Shown: in pieces, positions 25,332 through 34,849 of the stretch
How positions within the stretch are numbered: the first letter of the stretch is position 1
Layout of the letters: each line of letters opens with the position of its first letter
NCBI RefSeq assembly: GCF_001485415.1
Contig: NZ_BCMQ01000002.1
Location: 186,001 to 250,000, forward strand
Origin: Myroides odoratimimus
GTDB taxonomy: Bacteria; Bacteroidota; Bacteroidia; Flavobacteriales; Flavobacteriaceae
Length of the DNA stretch: 64,000 nt
Direction of reading: 5' to 3'
The notes under the pieces: generated by a model
Seen by the model: only the letters and a program-made list of their open reading frames with translations
Database searches by the model: none
Told to the model about the DNA's origin: nothing
Made by a program: the position numbers and the translations under genes

Positions 25332-26396
25332 TTATTTTAATTCTCTAATTAGATAGATATAAACAGGGAAGTGGTCACTGTAACCTGGTTCTCCATTAGT
25401 ATTTCTAAGAGGATAACCTTTATATTGTCCTGTTGGTTGAACCATAAATGGTTTTTTATAGATTTTCGCTTTCCAGTATGCCCATGATGAGTAATCATCT
25501 CTAACATAAGGCTCGCTAATTACCATTTGGTCAAAAACATCCCATGCATCACGGTAAGCTAATGTCCCTAATCCATCTTTTGACATTTTTTCCATTGGAT
25601 TAAAAAGACCTTGTGGAGTAAGTTCAGATTTTTTACCAGCTGTTTTCAGTACTTTTTTCATACTGTTATTGTATGGACCGTCATTCATATCTCCCATAGT
25701 GATTACTTTCGCATTTGGGTTGATAGTGTATAATGAATCGATGATTTTTTTGTTTAATGCAGCAGCAGCTTCACGTAATGGGCTACTTCTTTTCTCTCCA
25801 CCCACTCTAGAAGGCCAGTGATTTACGATGAAGTGTACTTCCTCTCCATCTAAAAGACCTGTTACTAACAGCTGATCACGTGTGTAGATACGAGTACCTT
25901 TTTCTCCTGTATGTTTGTCTACTTTATTCATATCGTAGATATAAAGAGGATGCGGAGTCGCATTAGTTACAGAGAAGTGTTTTTTCTGATATAACAATCC
26001 TACATCAATACCACGCTTGTCAGGAGAGTCAAAGTGCGCTATACCATAATCTCCAGGTGCAAGTTGTGGGTCGCGTACTAAGTCTTCTAGAACTGCTCTA
26101 TTTTCAACTTCAGCAACGCCTATTACTGCAGGCATTTTAGTGTTTTCGTCCGTACCAATCTGAGACATAACTTTCGCAAGATTGTGGATTTTCTTTTGGT
26201 ACTTTTTAGATGTCCAAGCTTGTGCTCCTGTAGGAGTCCACTCTTCATCATAAATTTTAGGGTCTCTAATTGTATCAAACAAGTTCTCGCAGTTGTAGAA
26301 CGCAATTGTTTGAATCTCATACTTTTTCTCTTGTGCTTGTGCTCCCATTGTGATAAGAGCAAACAACAAAATGATTCTTTGAAGTTTGATGTGCAT
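25332..26396 (-). CDS. secreted endonuclease/exonuclease/phosphatase family protein
   Basis: A 354-residue EEP-superfamily protein. A signal peptide covers about 1-21 (IILLFALITMGAQAQE). Catalytic motifs of the DNase I-like fold follow: AFYNCENLFDT (metal-binding Asn/Glu, about 33-43), AVIGVAEVENRAVLEDL (catalytic Glu, about 89-105), FIVNHWPSRVGG (His, about 193-204), MGDMNDGPYN (Asp/Asn, about 236-245) and PGYSDHFPVYIYL (terminal SDH, about 338-350). An exported nuclease or phosphodiesterase is expected. It is divergent from a TonB receptor and DUF5689 gene pair, which suggests a shared uptake function. Confidence 0.88.
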   Translation of the reverse strand: MHIKLQRIILLFALITMGAQAQEKKYEIQTIAFYNCENLFDTIRDPKIYDEEWTPTGAQAWTSKKYQKKIHNLAKVMSQIGTDENTKMPAVIGVAEVENRAVLEDLVRDPQLAPGDYGIAHFDSPDKRGIDVGLLYQKKHFSVTNATPHPLYIYDMNKVDKHTGEKGTRIYTRDQLLVTGLLDGEEVHFIVNHWPSRVGGEKRSSPLREAAAALNKKIIDSLYTINPNAKVITMGDMNDGPYNNSMKKVLKTAGKKSELTPQGLFNPMEKMSKDGLGTLAYRDAWDVFDQMVISEPYVRDDYSSWAYWKAKIYKKPFMVQPTGQYKGYPLRNTNGEPGYSDHFPVYIYLIRELK

Positions 26397-26437
26397 GACT
26401 AGGTTAATTTAAGTAAAGAATTGTCTTATTTCTTTGA

Positions 26438-26445
26438 CAAAAATA
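26438..26445 (-). promoter_or_regulatory. -7 box (TATTTTTG) for the endonuclease gene
   Basis: CAAAAATA on the + strand reads TATTTTTG on the minus strand, an exact TAnnTTTG giving a start near 26431 and a leader of about 35 bases. Confidence 0.45.
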
Positions 26446-26466
26446 GCTAATATTATTATAATAACA

Positions 26467-26474
26467 TACCTTTG
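26467..26474 (+). promoter_or_regulatory. -7 box (TACCTTTG) for the TonB receptor gene
   Basis: An exact TAnnTTTG giving a start near 26481, about 50 bases before the ATG. It lies 22 bp from the divergent minus-strand box, so the two promoters are almost back to back and could share a regulator. Confidence 0.45.
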
Positions 26475-26530
26475 TATTAGAAATAACCTTACGGTGTTTC
26501 TTAACATAGCACTTTAATCATTTTTAATTT

Positions 26531-29341
26531 ATGAAGAAACTTTTATTTAGTTTGTTCTTTGTGTTGCAGGTAGTTATATCTTATGCACAAGGAGTTCAGG
26601 AAATTAAAGGGAAAGTTGTGGATGGTACCACTCAGATGCCGATGAATGCGGTATCTGTAAGAGTACAAGCTACTACCACTTCCTCTTTAACAGACAATGA
26701 AGGAAGATTCACTTTAGAAAATGTTAAAACGGGTAACCATGATGTTGTAATCTCTTATGTGGGATATGTAACAAAGCGTTTACCTGTAGAGGTAGGTGAT
26801 GGCATCATCGACCTTGGTACAATTTCTTTAGACGAGGATTTCGCTTCTATTGCAAATTTAGGGCTTATTACACTTACGGAGAATGACCTAAGTGATGATG
26901 ACTCTAGTAACGACACTTCATCAGGTTTGTTACAAGCTACAAAAGACCCTTTCCAACAAGCAGCAGCTTATAACTGGGGGTCTGCATTCTACAGATTGCG
27001 TGGACTTGATAACGAATATGGTAAGACAATGATCAATGGGGTGGTGATGAACAAAGTTCATGATGGTCGCCCACAATGGGGGAACTGGGGAGGTCTAAAT
27101 GACGCTACTCGTAACCAAGTTTTCTCTTCAGGATCTACTCCTTCAGATTTCTCTTTTGGTGGAATCTTAGGAACACAAAACATCACTACAAGAGCATCTC
27201 AAATCAGAAAAGGTGCTAAAGCTGGTTTCTCTGGTTCTAATACGAACTATACTTGGAGACCTTACGTTATTTACTCTTCTGGTTTAGATAAGAATGGATG
27301 GGCATTTGCTTTATCTGCATCTTATAGAGGAGCTAAAGAAGGTTATTTTGATGGAACGAATTATGATGCACTATCTTTATTCGCTGCCGTTGAAAAGAAA
27401 TTTAATGATAATCACAGTTTAAACTTTACAGCTATTTATGCTCAAAATAAAAGAGGGAAAAACTCTCCTATTACAGATGAGCAAGCTGATTTAAAAGATT
27501 TTAAATACAATTCATACTGGGGATATCAAAATGGAGATAAAAGAAATTCTCGTTATAAAGATGTTTCTGAACCAATCTTCCAATTGACACACTATTGGAA
27601 AATAGATGAGTTAAATAACTTAACGACAACTGCTTCTTATCAATTTGGACATATTGCTAACAGTCGTTTAGGATACCAAGATAATTTAAATCCAGATCCT
27701 ACATATTATCAAAGAATGCCAAGTTTCGCTTTAAACAAGACGGATCGAGATGATATCAGAAAATGGACTCCAGATAGAGATGGTGCAAGAGAAGCTGCTA
27801 ATTATTTTATAGGGAATGGACAGTTAGATTGGGAATGGATTTATGGAGTAAACCAAAATTATGCTGATAGTCGTAGTAGAATTGTATTGTATGAAGACCG
27901 TCAAGATGATAAAACATTTTCTTTTAATACTAACTTAAAGTCTGTATTATCTGATCATGTTACTTTAGATGCAGGGTTTAATTATAGAAGAGTACATTCA
28001 TCTTATTATAAAAAGTTAGTTGATTTATTAGGAGGAGATTACTATTTAGATATTGATACATATCAAAAAGGAGATAATGCACATAGTGATTTAAATAATC
28101 GTAATCGTAAAGTTGGTGAAGGTGATAAATTCGGATACAACTATACTGTAGATTCAAATATTATAGATGTATTTACACAGTTCAATTTTGATTATGATAA
28201 GTTTGATTTCTATATAGCACAGAAGATAGGATATACTTCTTATGAGAGAGATGGAAAATATAAAAATGGTGTTTATGCTAACAATTCTTATGGAAAAGGT
28301 GGTTTAGTAGATTTTAATAACTTCGGATTTAAAGGAGGAGCTACTTACCATATTACTGGGCGTCATGCTCTTAATATGAATGTTGCGTACTATAATCAAG
28401 CACCATCTATTAGAAATACTTTTGCTAATGGACGTGTAAATAATTTAGTTACTAAAGACTTAACGAATGAAGATATATTTAGTGTTGATGGTAGCTATAT
28501 TGTTAGAACACCTAAGTTAAAAGCTCGTGTTTCTGGATACTTATCTGAGATTAAGAATAGTACTCAAGTTAATTTCTATTATGCTGATGGAGCAGGTGTT
28601 ATGAATGCTGAAGGAGAGTTGTATAATGGAAATGGTTCAACATTCGTATCAGAGATATTAACAGGAGTGAATAAGCGTAATATAGGATTAGAGCTTGGAG
28701 CTGAATATCAGTTAACTCAAACATTAAAGGCAACAGCTGCAGCAGCTATAGGACAATCTTTTTACACAAATGATCCTACTCTTCGTTTAAATTCTGATAA
28801 CGTAGCTAAGAGTTTCGACTATGGTAAATCTTATTTAAAAAATTATAAAGTAGCGAATGGACCTCAGACAGCACTGTCTTTAGGACTGGAATATAGAGAT
28901 CCAGCTTATTGGTGGGTAGGAGCAAATGTTAACTATATGGATAATGCATATACGAATGTTTCTGCTTTAAGAAGAACAGATAACTTTGCTACTGAACCGT
29001 TGTATCCAGGTCAATCTTTTGCCGATATTAATCAAGCAGATGTGGATAGAATGCTTAAACAAGAGAAGTTAGCGGACTTTACTGTATTTAATATTACAGG
29101 AGGAAAATCTTGGAGATTACCTAATAGAAACCTAATTGGTTTCTTTGCTAGTATTAATAATGTATTCAATAGACATTATAAAACTGGTGGGTTTGAACAA
29201 GCAAGAAATGCTAATTATAAGCAAGAAATTATTAATAATGGGCAACTAGTAAACGAAGGTCATGGATATAATACTTTCGGAAACAAGTACTGGTACGCTT
29301 ATGGACGTAATTTCTTTGTAAATGTTTATTACAACTTCTAA
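26531..29341 (+). CDS. TonB-dependent outer membrane receptor with carboxypeptidase-like regulatory domain
   Basis: A 936-residue outer-membrane receptor. Signal peptide about 1-19; residues about 23-105 form a CarboxypepD_reg-like beta-sandwich (GKVVDGTTQMPMNAVSVRV...GYVTKRLPVEVGD); a plug follows (YRLRGLDNEYGKTMINGVVMN, about 152-172), then a roughly 700-residue barrel ending in an aromatic residue (FFVNVYYNF). It is not the SusC subtype, since the long SusC signature and a SusD partner are missing. The DUF5689 lipoprotein starts 11 bp downstream and probably acts as its surface partner. Substrate unknown. Confidence 0.9.
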   Translation: MKKLLFSLFFVLQVVISYAQGVQEIKGKVVDGTTQMPMNAVSVRVQATTTSSLTDNEGRFTLENVKTGNHDVVISYVGYVTKRLPVEVGDGIIDLGTISLDEDFASIANLGLITLTENDLSDDDSSNDTSSGLLQATKDPFQQAAAYNWGSAFYRLRGLDNEYGKTMINGVVMNKVHDGRPQWGNWGGLNDATRNQVFSSGSTPSDFSFGGILGTQNITTRASQIRKGAKAGFSGSNTNYTWRPYVIYSSGLDKNGWAFALSASYRGAKEGYFDGTNYDALSLFAAVEKKFNDNHSLNFTAIYAQNKRGKNSPITDEQADLKDFKYNSYWGYQNGDKRNSRYKDVSEPIFQLTHYWKIDELNNLTTTASYQFGHIANSRLGYQDNLNPDPTYYQRMPSFALNKTDRDDIRKWTPDRDGAREAANYFIGNGQLDWEWIYGVNQNYADSRSRIVLYEDRQDDKTFSFNTNLKSVLSDHVTLDAGFNYRRVHSSYYKKLVDLLGGDYYLDIDTYQKGDNAHSDLNNRNRKVGEGDKFGYNYTVDSNIIDVFTQFNFDYDKFDFYIAQKIGYTSYERDGKYKNGVYANNSYGKGGLVDFNNFGFKGGATYHITGRHALNMNVAYYNQAPSIRNTFANGRVNNLVTKDLTNEDIFSVDGSYIVRTPKLKARVSGYLSEIKNSTQVNFYYADGAGVMNAEGELYNGNGSTFVSEILTGVNKRNIGLELGAEYQLTQTLKATAAAAIGQSFYTNDPTLRLNSDNVAKSFDYGKSYLKNYKVANGPQTALSLGLEYRDPAYWWVGANVNYMDNAYTNVSALRRTDNFATEPLYPGQSFADINQADVDRMLKQEKLADFTVFNITGGKSWRLPNRNLIGFFASINNVFNRHYKTGGFEQARNANYKQEIINNGQLVNEGHGYNTFGNKYWYAYGRNFFVNVYYNF

Positions 29342-29352
29342 TTCTTAGAACA

Positions 29353-31374
29353 ATGAAAACAATTTTTAAATCAATTTTATATATATCATTTGCCAGCCTT
29401 CTTGCTGTAGGTTGTGCTAAAAATGATGATTTTACGACACCTGATGCTACACATTGTGATGAGCCTCAGATAAAAGCAAATAAAACGATAGAGGAAATTT
29501 TTAAACTTTCTTCTACTACTAAAAAAGCATATGAGTCTTCAACAGAAGATTTTATCTCTGGAGTAGTTGTTTCTAGTGATGAAGGAGGTAACTTCTATAA
29601 AGATTTATATATCGAAACAATAGATGGAGGTATTGCTGCTCGTGTAAAAATTAATAGAGGAGGAACATATGGACTTTATCCTGTAGGTAGAGTAATTCAT
29701 ATTCGATTGAATGGATTATTTACTCAGATAGATAATGGTGTACTAGCTATTGGTATTAATGATCCTGCAACTAATTATACTGGAGGAATAACTAATATAC
29801 CTAAGCATATTTTTAGATCTTGTAAAACAATTACAGGAGATGACTTTAATAAGACATATAATCACGTTGTTAGTTTAAAAGAAGCGATTACTGATAATTA
29901 TTTAGGTAAACTAGTTACAATTACGGATGTACAGTTCAAGGAAAAATTCTGGGACAAACCATTTTGGGATGAAAATAATTTAGTGTCTCCTACAAATAAA
30001 GCTACAAATGTAGAAATTGAATCTAAAGAAAGTGTTACTGCTAATGTTATTTTTAGAGTAGCTGAGCAGTCTAGTGGGTTTAAAAATCATAAGGTTCCTG
30101 CTAAGAGCGGTACTATGACTGGGGTAATGACTAAATTCTCTAAAGATTATCAATTTGTGCCTCGTACTATGGTTGACTTAGTAGGATTGGATAAAGACCC
30201 TTTCAAAGGGAATACTGGAGGTAGTGAAGAAGGAAGTTATGATGATCCTAATATGAAATTAGAGTTAGGAAAATATCTTGCTTTCCCTGGTGCTAACTTT
30301 GATAAATGGGAGGACTTTACATCTGTAGTGAATAGTTATGGATTGAAGCATGTTGCTTTAGCTGAAAAACAGGGATGGAATAATACTAATGGAATGAGCA
30401 TTAAAGCTACTCCTAGTGGTAATGATTTCTTATTTACTTTAGAAAAAGTTAAGAATGTACCTACGGGAGCAACTAAATTATCTTTCTTAGTAAAAGGAAC
30501 TGCTGGAGCTTCTTTAGTACCACTTATGTATAAAGCTGATGGAAAATCTTATGTAGCTTATAATGTAGGAAATCTATCTGTGCATAGAGTTGTTAAAGCA
30601 AATACTACACCTTTAGGGAATAATACTACTCCAGAATATAAAGGTAATATCGACACTAAAGGACAATGGGTAAAAGTTGTTCTTGACTTGACTTCTGCTC
30701 CAGAGGGTTCAGGATATAATACTTCAGGAGTTGGTAATTTCTTTGCTATTAAGGTTGGAAAAGAACAAGCATATGATTTAATCATTGATGAAATTCGTTT
30801 TGAGGATGGTACACCTGGAGATGGAGGTACAACTGAGCCAGAAGTTCCTGCTGGTGACTTACCAGAAGCAAAAGCACTTGTAGAAAATTTTGAAAAGAAA
30901 TTTACTAAGGAAGATAGAGCTAGTAGTTATGATGCTAAGGAATTAGATTTTGAAATCGGAAAATGGTCTTTCTCTGATAGTGGTGTTTATTCGGACGCTA
31001 ATGATTTAAAATCTTCAGGAGAACAATCAATAAGATTTCGTGGAAACGATAAAGCAGAAGCTTTTTTAGAATCAAAGTTTGTTGTTACAGGTTTGAAAAA
31101 AGTAGAGTTCCAATTTGGTGGGGCTACTTTTAAAGAAGATCCTGACGCAGACAAAGAGATTGCAGTAGAGTTCTTTTATTCAATAGATTCTGGTAAAACA
31201 TGGAAGTTAGTTGGGAAAAAAGTTGGAAAAAGAGGTGAGTTAACTACTGCTTCTTTTGATATTGCAGCAAAAGCAACTGATAAAGTATCTATCAAAATAC
31301 AAAATGCTTCTTTTGTAAGAAGTACAAAAAATAGACTTAGAGTTAATATTGATGATATTAAATTCATTAAGTAG
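29353..31374 (+). CDS. DUF5689 domain surface lipoprotein
   Basis: A 673-residue lipoprotein: signal ending LLAVGCAKND (Cys near 21), a DUF5689 region with an OB-like fold at about 35-270 (FISGVVVSSDEGGNFYKDLYIE), a Gly-rich linker (about 276-290), then two jelly-roll type domains (about 290-485 and 505-673) separated by a TPGDGGTTEPEVP linker. The last domain resembles choice-of-anchor/carbohydrate-binding modules. Acidic residue after the Cys region (NDDF) fits a Bacteroidetes surface export signal. It is coupled to the receptor and divergent from the EEP enzyme; together they look like an uptake locus for a phosphate-rich polymer such as DNA, which is inference. Confidence 0.8.
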   Translation: MKTIFKSILYISFASLLAVGCAKNDDFTTPDATHCDEPQIKANKTIEEIFKLSSTTKKAYESSTEDFISGVVVSSDEGGNFYKDLYIETIDGGIAARVKINRGGTYGLYPVGRVIHIRLNGLFTQIDNGVLAIGINDPATNYTGGITNIPKHIFRSCKTITGDDFNKTYNHVVSLKEAITDNYLGKLVTITDVQFKEKFWDKPFWDENNLVSPTNKATNVEIESKESVTANVIFRVAEQSSGFKNHKVPAKSGTMTGVMTKFSKDYQFVPRTMVDLVGLDKDPFKGNTGGSEEGSYDDPNMKLELGKYLAFPGANFDKWEDFTSVVNSYGLKHVALAEKQGWNNTNGMSIKATPSGNDFLFTLEKVKNVPTGATKLSFLVKGTAGASLVPLMYKADGKSYVAYNVGNLSVHRVVKANTTPLGNNTTPEYKGNIDTKGQWVKVVLDLTSAPEGSGYNTSGVGNFFAIKVGKEQAYDLIIDEIRFEDGTPGDGGTTEPEVPAGDLPEAKALVENFEKKFTKEDRASSYDAKELDFEIGKWSFSDSGVYSDANDLKSSGEQSIRFRGNDKAEAFLESKFVVTGLKKVEFQFGGATFKEDPDADKEIAVEFFYSIDSGKTWKLVGKKVGKRGELTTASFDIAAKATDKVSIKIQNASFVRSTKNRLRVNIDDIKFIK

Positions 31375-31394
31375 TTAAATTCTGATTTATAAAT

Positions 31395-31425
31395 AAAAAA
31401 GCTCGGCTATGCCGAGCTTTTTTTA
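31395..31425. terminator. bidirectional terminator
   Basis: GCTCGGC and GCCGAGC with a TAT loop, with A-run and T-run on the two sides, between the DUF5689 gene and the convergent nucleosidase gene. Confidence 0.9.
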
Positions 31426-31472
31426 TGTTCTTTACTTAGAGTGTATTCTAGAATTATTGTTTTAGAATAGGA

Positions 31473-32231
31473 CTAAAACATCTTATTGATGATCTCTTGA
31501 CCATAAACCAGAGATACTTCTTCAACGAATGATTGAAAGCTAAAGCTTGCCTCTTCATTTGCGTTATCGGAGATTGTACGTATCACAATAAACGGTACTC
31601 CAAACTCAAAACAAACCTGAGCTACTGCAGCTCCTTCCATTTCTACACATAATACTTCTGGTAATTGTGACTGAAGATTGTTTTTTTGTTCAGATGTAGA
31701 GAAGAATTGATCCCCACTAGCTATTGTGCCATAATGAACAGTAGGTTTAGTAATATTAAATTTAGCTAACTCTGATGGTGTAATTAGTTGGTGTAGATTC
31801 TCTAGCCCAAACATATTCTCTATATGCTTACAAGTCTCTTTTGACCAATGTGTATCAGTATCAAAATATGTTTTGCCTAGCAGTGGTATTTCAAATTTTG
31901 GTCTTAGAGGAGAAGCATCCATATCATACTGTACCAAATCCTTTGCTACGACTACATCACCTACTTTTACATTAGGGTGAATACCGCCAGCTACACCAAT
32001 AAAAGCAATACGATCTACTTTAAACTCTAATAAAAGTGTTGCCACAGTTGCAGCAGCTGCTACCTTACCAATGCGAGAGTAGACTATAACTACTTTTTGG
32101 TTATTAATATAACCTTCATAGTAAGTGCGATTACCTATTTTTCTTTCAGTTTTATCTCTTAGTTGAGTGATAATTCCATTTACTTCTTGTGGAATTGCCC
32201 CTAATATACCTATCGTATTTGTTGAGTGCAT
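31473..32231 (-). CDS. mtnN: 5'-methylthioadenosine/S-adenosylhomocysteine nucleosidase
   Basis: A 252-residue MTA/SAH nucleosidase (Pfs), cleaving adenine from MTA, SAH and 5'-deoxyadenosine. It starts MHSTNTIGILGAIPQEV, with the catalytic glutamate of the IPQE type near residue 14, FIGVAGGIHPNVKVGDVVVA (about 77-96), and the C-terminal CVEMEGAAVAQVCFEFGVPFIVIRTISDNA (about 193-222) with the MEGAA purine site and catalytic Asp. The frame is open to 32279, but an exact minus-strand -7 box sits at 32256-32263, upstream of which the longer start would not be transcribed; 32231 is therefore chosen. SAM-cycle recycling role. Confidence 0.92.
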   Translation of the reverse strand: MHSTNTIGILGAIPQEVNGIITQLRDKTERKIGNRTYYEGYINNQKVVIVYSRIGKVAAAATVATLLLEFKVDRIAFIGVAGGIHPNVKVGDVVVAKDLVQYDMDASPLRPKFEIPLLGKTYFDTDTHWSKETCKHIENMFGLENLHQLITPSELAKFNITKPTVHYGTIASGDQFFSTSEQKNNLQSQLPEVLCVEMEGAAVAQVCFEFGVPFIVIRTISDNANEEASFSFQSFVEEVSLVYGQEIINKMF

Positions 32232-32255
32232 AAGTTTAGTACTATTTTGAGTAAC

Positions 32256-32263
32256 CAAAATTA
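32256..32263 (-). promoter_or_regulatory. -7 box (TAATTTTG) for mtnN
   Basis: CAAAATTA on the + strand reads TAATTTTG on the minus strand. Start near 32250, about 19 bases before the ATG at 32231. It decides that start over the longer open frame. Confidence 0.5.
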
Positions 32264-32733
32264 CGAAAATTATATGCAACCTATTTTGATAGTTATTGAA
32301 GTAGTGTATTTCCTTGTCGAATACATGTAGAGTCCGTGCAATATTCTGGTTAATAGTAGGTTTTTTAGCAAGAATACAATTATAATTGCCATCGAATTAT
32401 GCATTGAGATAGGTATGATAATTTTTATAAAGAGTTATTAAAAGAATGTTTTAATGATAAGATAACCATGTTAAGTTGTATTTCTTTTTATATCTTGTCA
32501 TTTCTGATGTTTAAAAAGATATTTTTTTAGGACAAATCAAGGTCAAAATACAATGTAAAGTAAGGTCTAGATGTGCGCTGTAGTCTTTTTTAAATAAGAT
32601 AATTAAGCGAAATAGGATGTGAAATAGTTGTATAATAAAAAATTATTTAAGAGAGATGTAAAAATAGTATCTTTACAGCGAGTAAATAAATGCAATAATT
32701 CCCGAAAGGGATTCAATATATAAAAATTATTAG
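32264..32733. other. divergent spacer between mtnN and ricT
   Basis: No protein gene is visible. A TATCTTTA near-consensus box at 32668-32675 probably serves ricT (start near 32682), and the leader has a four-pair hairpin with a GAAA tetraloop (TCCCGAAAGGGA, 32700-32711). The rest shows nothing recognisable. Confidence 0.45.
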
Positions 32734-34335
32734 ATGGCTTGTACAAATTGTTCAACAGAAAAAGATAGTAGTGGGCTCCCGAAGGGATGCCAGAATAAGG
32801 GGACGTGCGGAACAGACGGCTGTAATAAATTAGCAGTTTTTGATTGGTTGTCAAATATGGTTTATCCTAATGGCACCGAAATATATGATATAGTAGAGGT
32901 TCGTTTTAAGAATGGTAGAAAAGATTTTTATCGATACCCAAAAGAGATTGCAATCTCTATGGGAGATATCGTAGCTACAGAATCTTCTCCTGGACATGAT
33001 ATTGGTATTGTTTCATTAGTAGGGGAGTTAGTGAAAGTGCAGATGAAAAAGAAAAAAGCTGATCCTAATGGAGAGGTTTTAAAAATCTACCGAAAAGCAA
33101 CTCAAAAAGATATTGATATTTGGCAAGAGGCACGTAATAGAGAAGAGACCGTTAAAGTTAGAGCTCGTGAGATTGCTATAGCTTTAAAATTAGAGATGAA
33201 AATCTCTGATGTAGAGTTTCAAGGTGATGCTTCTAAGGCTACTTTTTATTATACAGCGAGTGAACGTGTAGATTTCCGACAGTTAATTAAAGACTTTGCC
33301 AGAGAGTTTAGCATTCGTATAGAGATGAAGCAGGTTGGGTTTAGACAAGAAGCTGCTCGACTAGGTGGAGTGGGGTCTTGTGGACGTGAATTATGTTGTT
33401 CTACTTGGTTAACTGACTTTAGAAGTGTAAATACCTCTGCAGCACGTTATCAACAGTTATCACTTAATCCGCAAAAGTTAGCAGGACAGTGTGGTAAATT
33501 GAAATGTTGTTTAAACTTTGAGCTAGATACGTATCTAGAAGCCTTAAAAGATATGCCTGATTCTGATACAAAACTAATGACTGTAAAAGGATTAGCAATA
33601 TGTCAGAAGATAGATATATTCAAAGGACAAATGTGGTTTGCTTATATTAATAATTCTGCAAATTGGTATGTACTGTCTACTGAGATGGTGAAAGAGATTC
33701 TTGCTTTGAATAGAAAAGATCAGAAAGGACAAGAGCTAGAGAGTTATATGCTGGAAGTAGAGTGCGAGGAGATAGACTTTAACAATGCATCTGAACAAGA
33801 TAGCGTTACTCGTTTTGATCAGCCTAAACGTAAGAAAAAGCCATCTAGAAATAATAAGAAGAAGGATGGGCAGGCTAGAGAGGGACAAGAAACTCAGGCT
33901 CCTAATACATCTCGCGAGAAAACATCTAATGGGGAGGCACGTAATAATAAGCAACCTAAACAAGGTGAAAGAGAGCCTAGAGATAAGCAACAATCTCGTA
34001 ATAGAAACAAGAATAGAGCAGAGGGAAATAAAGAGAGAGAAGGTGTAAATCTTGAGAAACAGAATACGGGAGAACAAAAAAATACTCGTAAAGAGGTAAA
34101 AGGAGGTCCTAGAGAACAGAAAGGTCCTAGAGAACCTAGAAATGAAAATAAGGGGCCGCGAGAGGGCAAACCTCATTTTAAGGAAAAGAAGAAACCTGTA
34201 GAGGGATCTAATGAAGGAGGTACTGATGGTGAAGGGACTGCTAAGGCAAAACAACATCATAAAGGCAACCGCCCAAATAGAAATAAACGATTTAAAAAAG
34301 ATAATAATAGTGACAATTCTAATGCAGAGAATTAG
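32734..34335 (+). CDS. ricT: RicT/YaaT (PSP1 family) regulatory Fe-S protein with cysteine-rich N-terminus and basic tail
   Basis: A 533-residue protein. Residues about 1-32 hold five cysteines (CTNC, then PKGCQNKGTCGTDGC). The RicT core is about 45-345 with the two conserved clusters GSCGRELCCSTW (about 220-231) and AGQCGKLKCCLNFEL (about 250-264), which in B. subtilis RicT hold Fe-S ligands of the RicAFT complex involved in RNase Y mRNA processing. From about 360 to the end is a charged, low-complexity tail rich in K, R, E, N, Q and G, probably disordered and RNA-binding. B. subtilis RicT is about 275 residues, so the tail is large. It overlaps gldH by 14 bp. Confidence 0.87.
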   Translation: MACTNCSTEKDSSGLPKGCQNKGTCGTDGCNKLAVFDWLSNMVYPNGTEIYDIVEVRFKNGRKDFYRYPKEIAISMGDIVATESSPGHDIGIVSLVGELVKVQMKKKKADPNGEVLKIYRKATQKDIDIWQEARNREETVKVRAREIAIALKLEMKISDVEFQGDASKATFYYTASERVDFRQLIKDFAREFSIRIEMKQVGFRQEAARLGGVGSCGRELCCSTWLTDFRSVNTSAARYQQLSLNPQKLAGQCGKLKCCLNFELDTYLEALKDMPDSDTKLMTVKGLAICQKIDIFKGQMWFAYINNSANWYVLSTEMVKEILALNRKDQKGQELESYMLEVECEEIDFNNASEQDSVTRFDQPKRKKKPSRNNKKKDGQAREGQETQAPNTSREKTSNGEARNNKQPKQGEREPRDKQQSRNRNKNRAEGNKEREGVNLEKQNTGEQKNTRKEVKGGPREQKGPREPRNENKGPREGKPHFKEKKKPVEGSNEGGTDGEGTAKAKQHHKGNRPNRNKRFKKDNNSDNSNAEN

Positions 34336-34816
34336 TAGTTATTTATTGGTGTTAAGTGCTGTGATGCTCTTTGTTGTATCTTGTCAGAGAGATACGAATA
34401 TGGTCTTTGACCAATATCAGAAGACTTCAGGTGCTTGGGATAGAACAGATGTAAAAACATTTGTGTATGACGTGCATGATACAGTACAGCGTCATAATCT
34501 TTATTTGAATATAAGAGTGAATAAGAACTATCCTTATAGTAATTTATTTGTTATTTTTAAAATGCATCAACCTAATTTAGATGTCGTGATAGACACCCTA
34601 CAGTTCCAAATGGCTAATCCAGATGGGACGTTATTAGGAAATGGTTTTTCTGATGTAAAGGAGAGCAAACTAGAATTGAAAGAAGACCTTGCTTTTCCTG
34701 TTAAGGGAAGCTATAAGTTTACTATAGAACAAGTTGTTCGTGAATTAGGAGAAGTAGAAGGAGTTAATTCTTTAGAAGGGGTTTCAGAAGTAGGCTTTCG
34801 TATAGAAAAACAATAA
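34322..34816 (+). CDS. gldH: gliding motility lipoprotein GldH
   Basis: A 164-residue lipoprotein. The signal MQRISSYLLVLSAVMLFVVSC ends with Cys21, followed by RDTNMVFDQYQKTSGAW, the conserved GldH start. The rest is a beta-rich domain (LYLNIRVNKNYPYSNLFVIF, about 60-79). GldH is required for gliding and chitin use in Flavobacterium johnsoniae and stabilises the type IX apparatus. The frame is open back to 34211, but the signal peptide fixes the start at the ATG 34322, overlapping the ricT end by 14 bases. It is followed by a PBP1A gene after 33 bp. Confidence 0.88.
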   Translation: MQRISSYLLVLSAVMLFVVSCQRDTNMVFDQYQKTSGAWDRTDVKTFVYDVHDTVQRHNLYLNIRVNKNYPYSNLFVIFKMHQPNLDVVIDTLQFQMANPDGTLLGNGFSDVKESKLELKEDLAFPVKGSYKFTIEQVVRELGEVEGVNSLEGVSEVGFRIEKQ

Positions 34817-34849
34817 TAGAATAATAGATTTATAAGTATTATAGACTTT

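Noticed and set aside
32603-32854. An 83-residue minus-strand frame overlapping the ricT start
   Set aside because: It overlaps the cysteine-rich N-terminus of ricT and has no recognisable protein features.
33736-34260. Long open frames antisense to the ricT tail
   Set aside because: They are by-products of the low-complexity Lys/Arg/Glu codons of the ricT tail and have no start, promoter or family features.
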